8,231 nucleotides of DNA. Source: Bacillota bacterium. GTDB taxonomy: Bacteria > Armatimonadota > Hebobacteria > Hebobacterales > Hebobacteraceae. Location: contig DAOVEW010000022.1 in the NCBI GenBank assembly GCA_030668755.1, positions 1 to 8,231 of the forward strand. The letters are read 5' to 3'. How positions within the stretch are numbered: position 1 is the stretch's first letter; every line of letters begins with the position of its first letter. The position numbers and the translations under genes were made by a program. Positions 7,498-8,231 of the stretch are shown here, piece by piece. The notes below the pieces were generated by a model. That model searched no databases. It worked only from the letters and a program-made list of their open reading frames with translations, and was not told the DNA's origin.

Positions 7498-7553
7498 GGA
7501 AAGAGCAGGTTCAGATCAGAAGATACCCGCAGCACGGAAGGGAGCCATGTCAC

Positions 7554-8231
7554 ATGAAAATCGGTGCAATGACGAGTTCGTTTCGCAAGCCTTTTGGCGA
7601 GGCACTTGAAGCTGCGGCCGCGCTGGAGGTGGACGGAGTGCAAATCTGGGCGACCAACATCACCTACTACGATCCAGACCGTCCCGTCGGGGAGCTCGAT
7701 CCGGACCTGACCACCGATGCCGATAAGCAGAAGCTTCGCGAGACTCTGAGCCGCCTCGGCATGGATATCTCCGCGCTCTGTGGTGACCTCGGGCGCGGGT
7801 TCGTCAAGCCGGATCACATCGCGGAGGACGTCGCCAAGACCAAGCGGATGATGGACCTCGCGAAGTCGCTGGGCGTGAAGGTGCTCACCTCTCACATCGG
7901 CCGCATCCCAGAGGACCCCAACGACCCCGCCCACAAGGTCGCCACCGAAGCACTGGAGGCCATCGGCGCCTATGGTGATCGCATTGGCGTCTTCCTTGCA
8001 AGTGAGACCGGCCCCGAGTCCGGCGCTGCACTGGCCACCTTTCTCCGCGGCCTGAAGGCCAAGTCCATCCGTGCCAACTACGATCCAGCGAACATGGTGA
8101 TGAACGGCTTCGATCCGGTCCAGGGGGTCTACGACCTGAGCGACCTGATCGTCCACACCCACGCCAAGGACGGGATCGGCCCAGGGCCGAACCGGGGCGA
8201 GGTCCCGCTGGGTGAGGGCGATGTGGACTGG
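7554..8231 (+). CDS. Sugar phosphate isomerase/epimerase-like TIM barrel protein, C-terminus cut by window edge
   Basis: The 226 visible residues belong to the xylose-isomerase-like / AP endonuclease 2 TIM-barrel superfamily, whose members isomerise or epimerise sugars, keto-inositols or related compounds with a divalent metal. The start MKIGAMTSSFRKPFGEALEA has the family's first strand and helix, followed by GVQIWA. Likely metal/catalytic residues are E151 (LASETGPESG), D177 (NYDPANM) and H203 (HTHAKDG, followed by K205-D206). The segment PLGEGDVDW at the edge is the usual lead-in to the last helix; the final conserved Glu and about 40-60 residues are missing. The ATG at 7554 is chosen because GGGAG (7540-7544) lies nine bases upstream; the ATG at 7547 is out of frame. 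It is transcribed away from the aldo/keto reductase and may share regulation with it. The exact reaction is not determinable. Confidence 0.88.
   Translation, partial: MKIGAMTSSFRKPFGEALEAAAALEVDGVQIWATNITYYDPDRPVGELDPDLTTDADKQKLRETLSRLGMDISALCGDLGRGFVKPDHIAEDVAKTKRMMDLAKSLGVKVLTSHIGRIPEDPNDPAHKVATEALEAIGAYGDRIGVFLASETGPESGAALATFLRGLKAKSIRANYDPANMVMNGFDPVQGVYDLSDLIVHTHAKDGIGPGPNRGEVPLGEGDVDW

Noticed and set aside
7332..8162. Minus-strand reading frame (276 codons) across the divergent spacer and opposite the isomerase-like gene.
   Set aside because: The opposite strand carries a clear TIM-barrel isomerase/epimerase with good ribosome site and active-site residues, and this frame also overlaps the reductase start.

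Overview
The window is a GC-rich piece of bacterial chromosome. It holds four protein genes, two of them cut by the window edges: a housekeeping isoleucyl-tRNA synthetase gene (ileS, minus strand), a very large glycoside-hydrolase-42-like gene (plus), an aldo/keto reductase gene (minus), and a sugar phosphate isomerase/epimerase-like gene (plus). No rRNA, tRNA, CRISPR array, insertion sequence or phage gene was seen. The style (high GC, clear purine-rich ribosome sites, one GTG start, uncharacterised giant GH42-like enzyme beside an aldo/keto reductase and a TIM-barrel sugar isomerase) resembles free-living carbohydrate degraders such as Armatimonadota, Planctomycetota or related environmental lineages. 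That placement is an impression from gene style and was not tested.

Layout. Positions 1-2454 (minus) encode the first 818 residues of IleRS; its C-terminus lies off the left edge. Positions 2455-2735 separate ileS from the divergent plus-strand giant gene. They contain two back-to-back strong hairpins (2528-2578 and 2581-2618) that would lie in the ileS 5' leader. Positions 2736-6383 encode the 1215-residue GH42-like protein, starting at a GTG placed seven bases after GGAGGAGG. Positions 6384-6469 are a short convergent spacer with a terminator-like hairpin. Positions 6470-7408 (minus) encode the aldo/keto reductase. Positions 7409-7553 are a divergent promoter region with two inverted repeats. 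From 7554 to the right edge runs the isomerase/epimerase-like gene.

How they may work together. ileS is a translation gene with no evident link to its neighbours. The other three genes plausibly form a small carbohydrate locus: a hydrolase-like protein that would act on a glycoside, an NADPH-type oxidoreductase and a sugar isomerase/epimerase, the last two transcribed divergently from a shared 145-base region. No substrate can be named from the sequence.

Most worth a second look are the HLGQ form of the IleRS HIGH motif, the structured ileS leader that is not a recognisable T-box, and the GH42-like protein. That protein has two glutamine-amidotransferase-like folds, no signal peptide, and no glutamate where the canonical GH42 nucleophile is expected.
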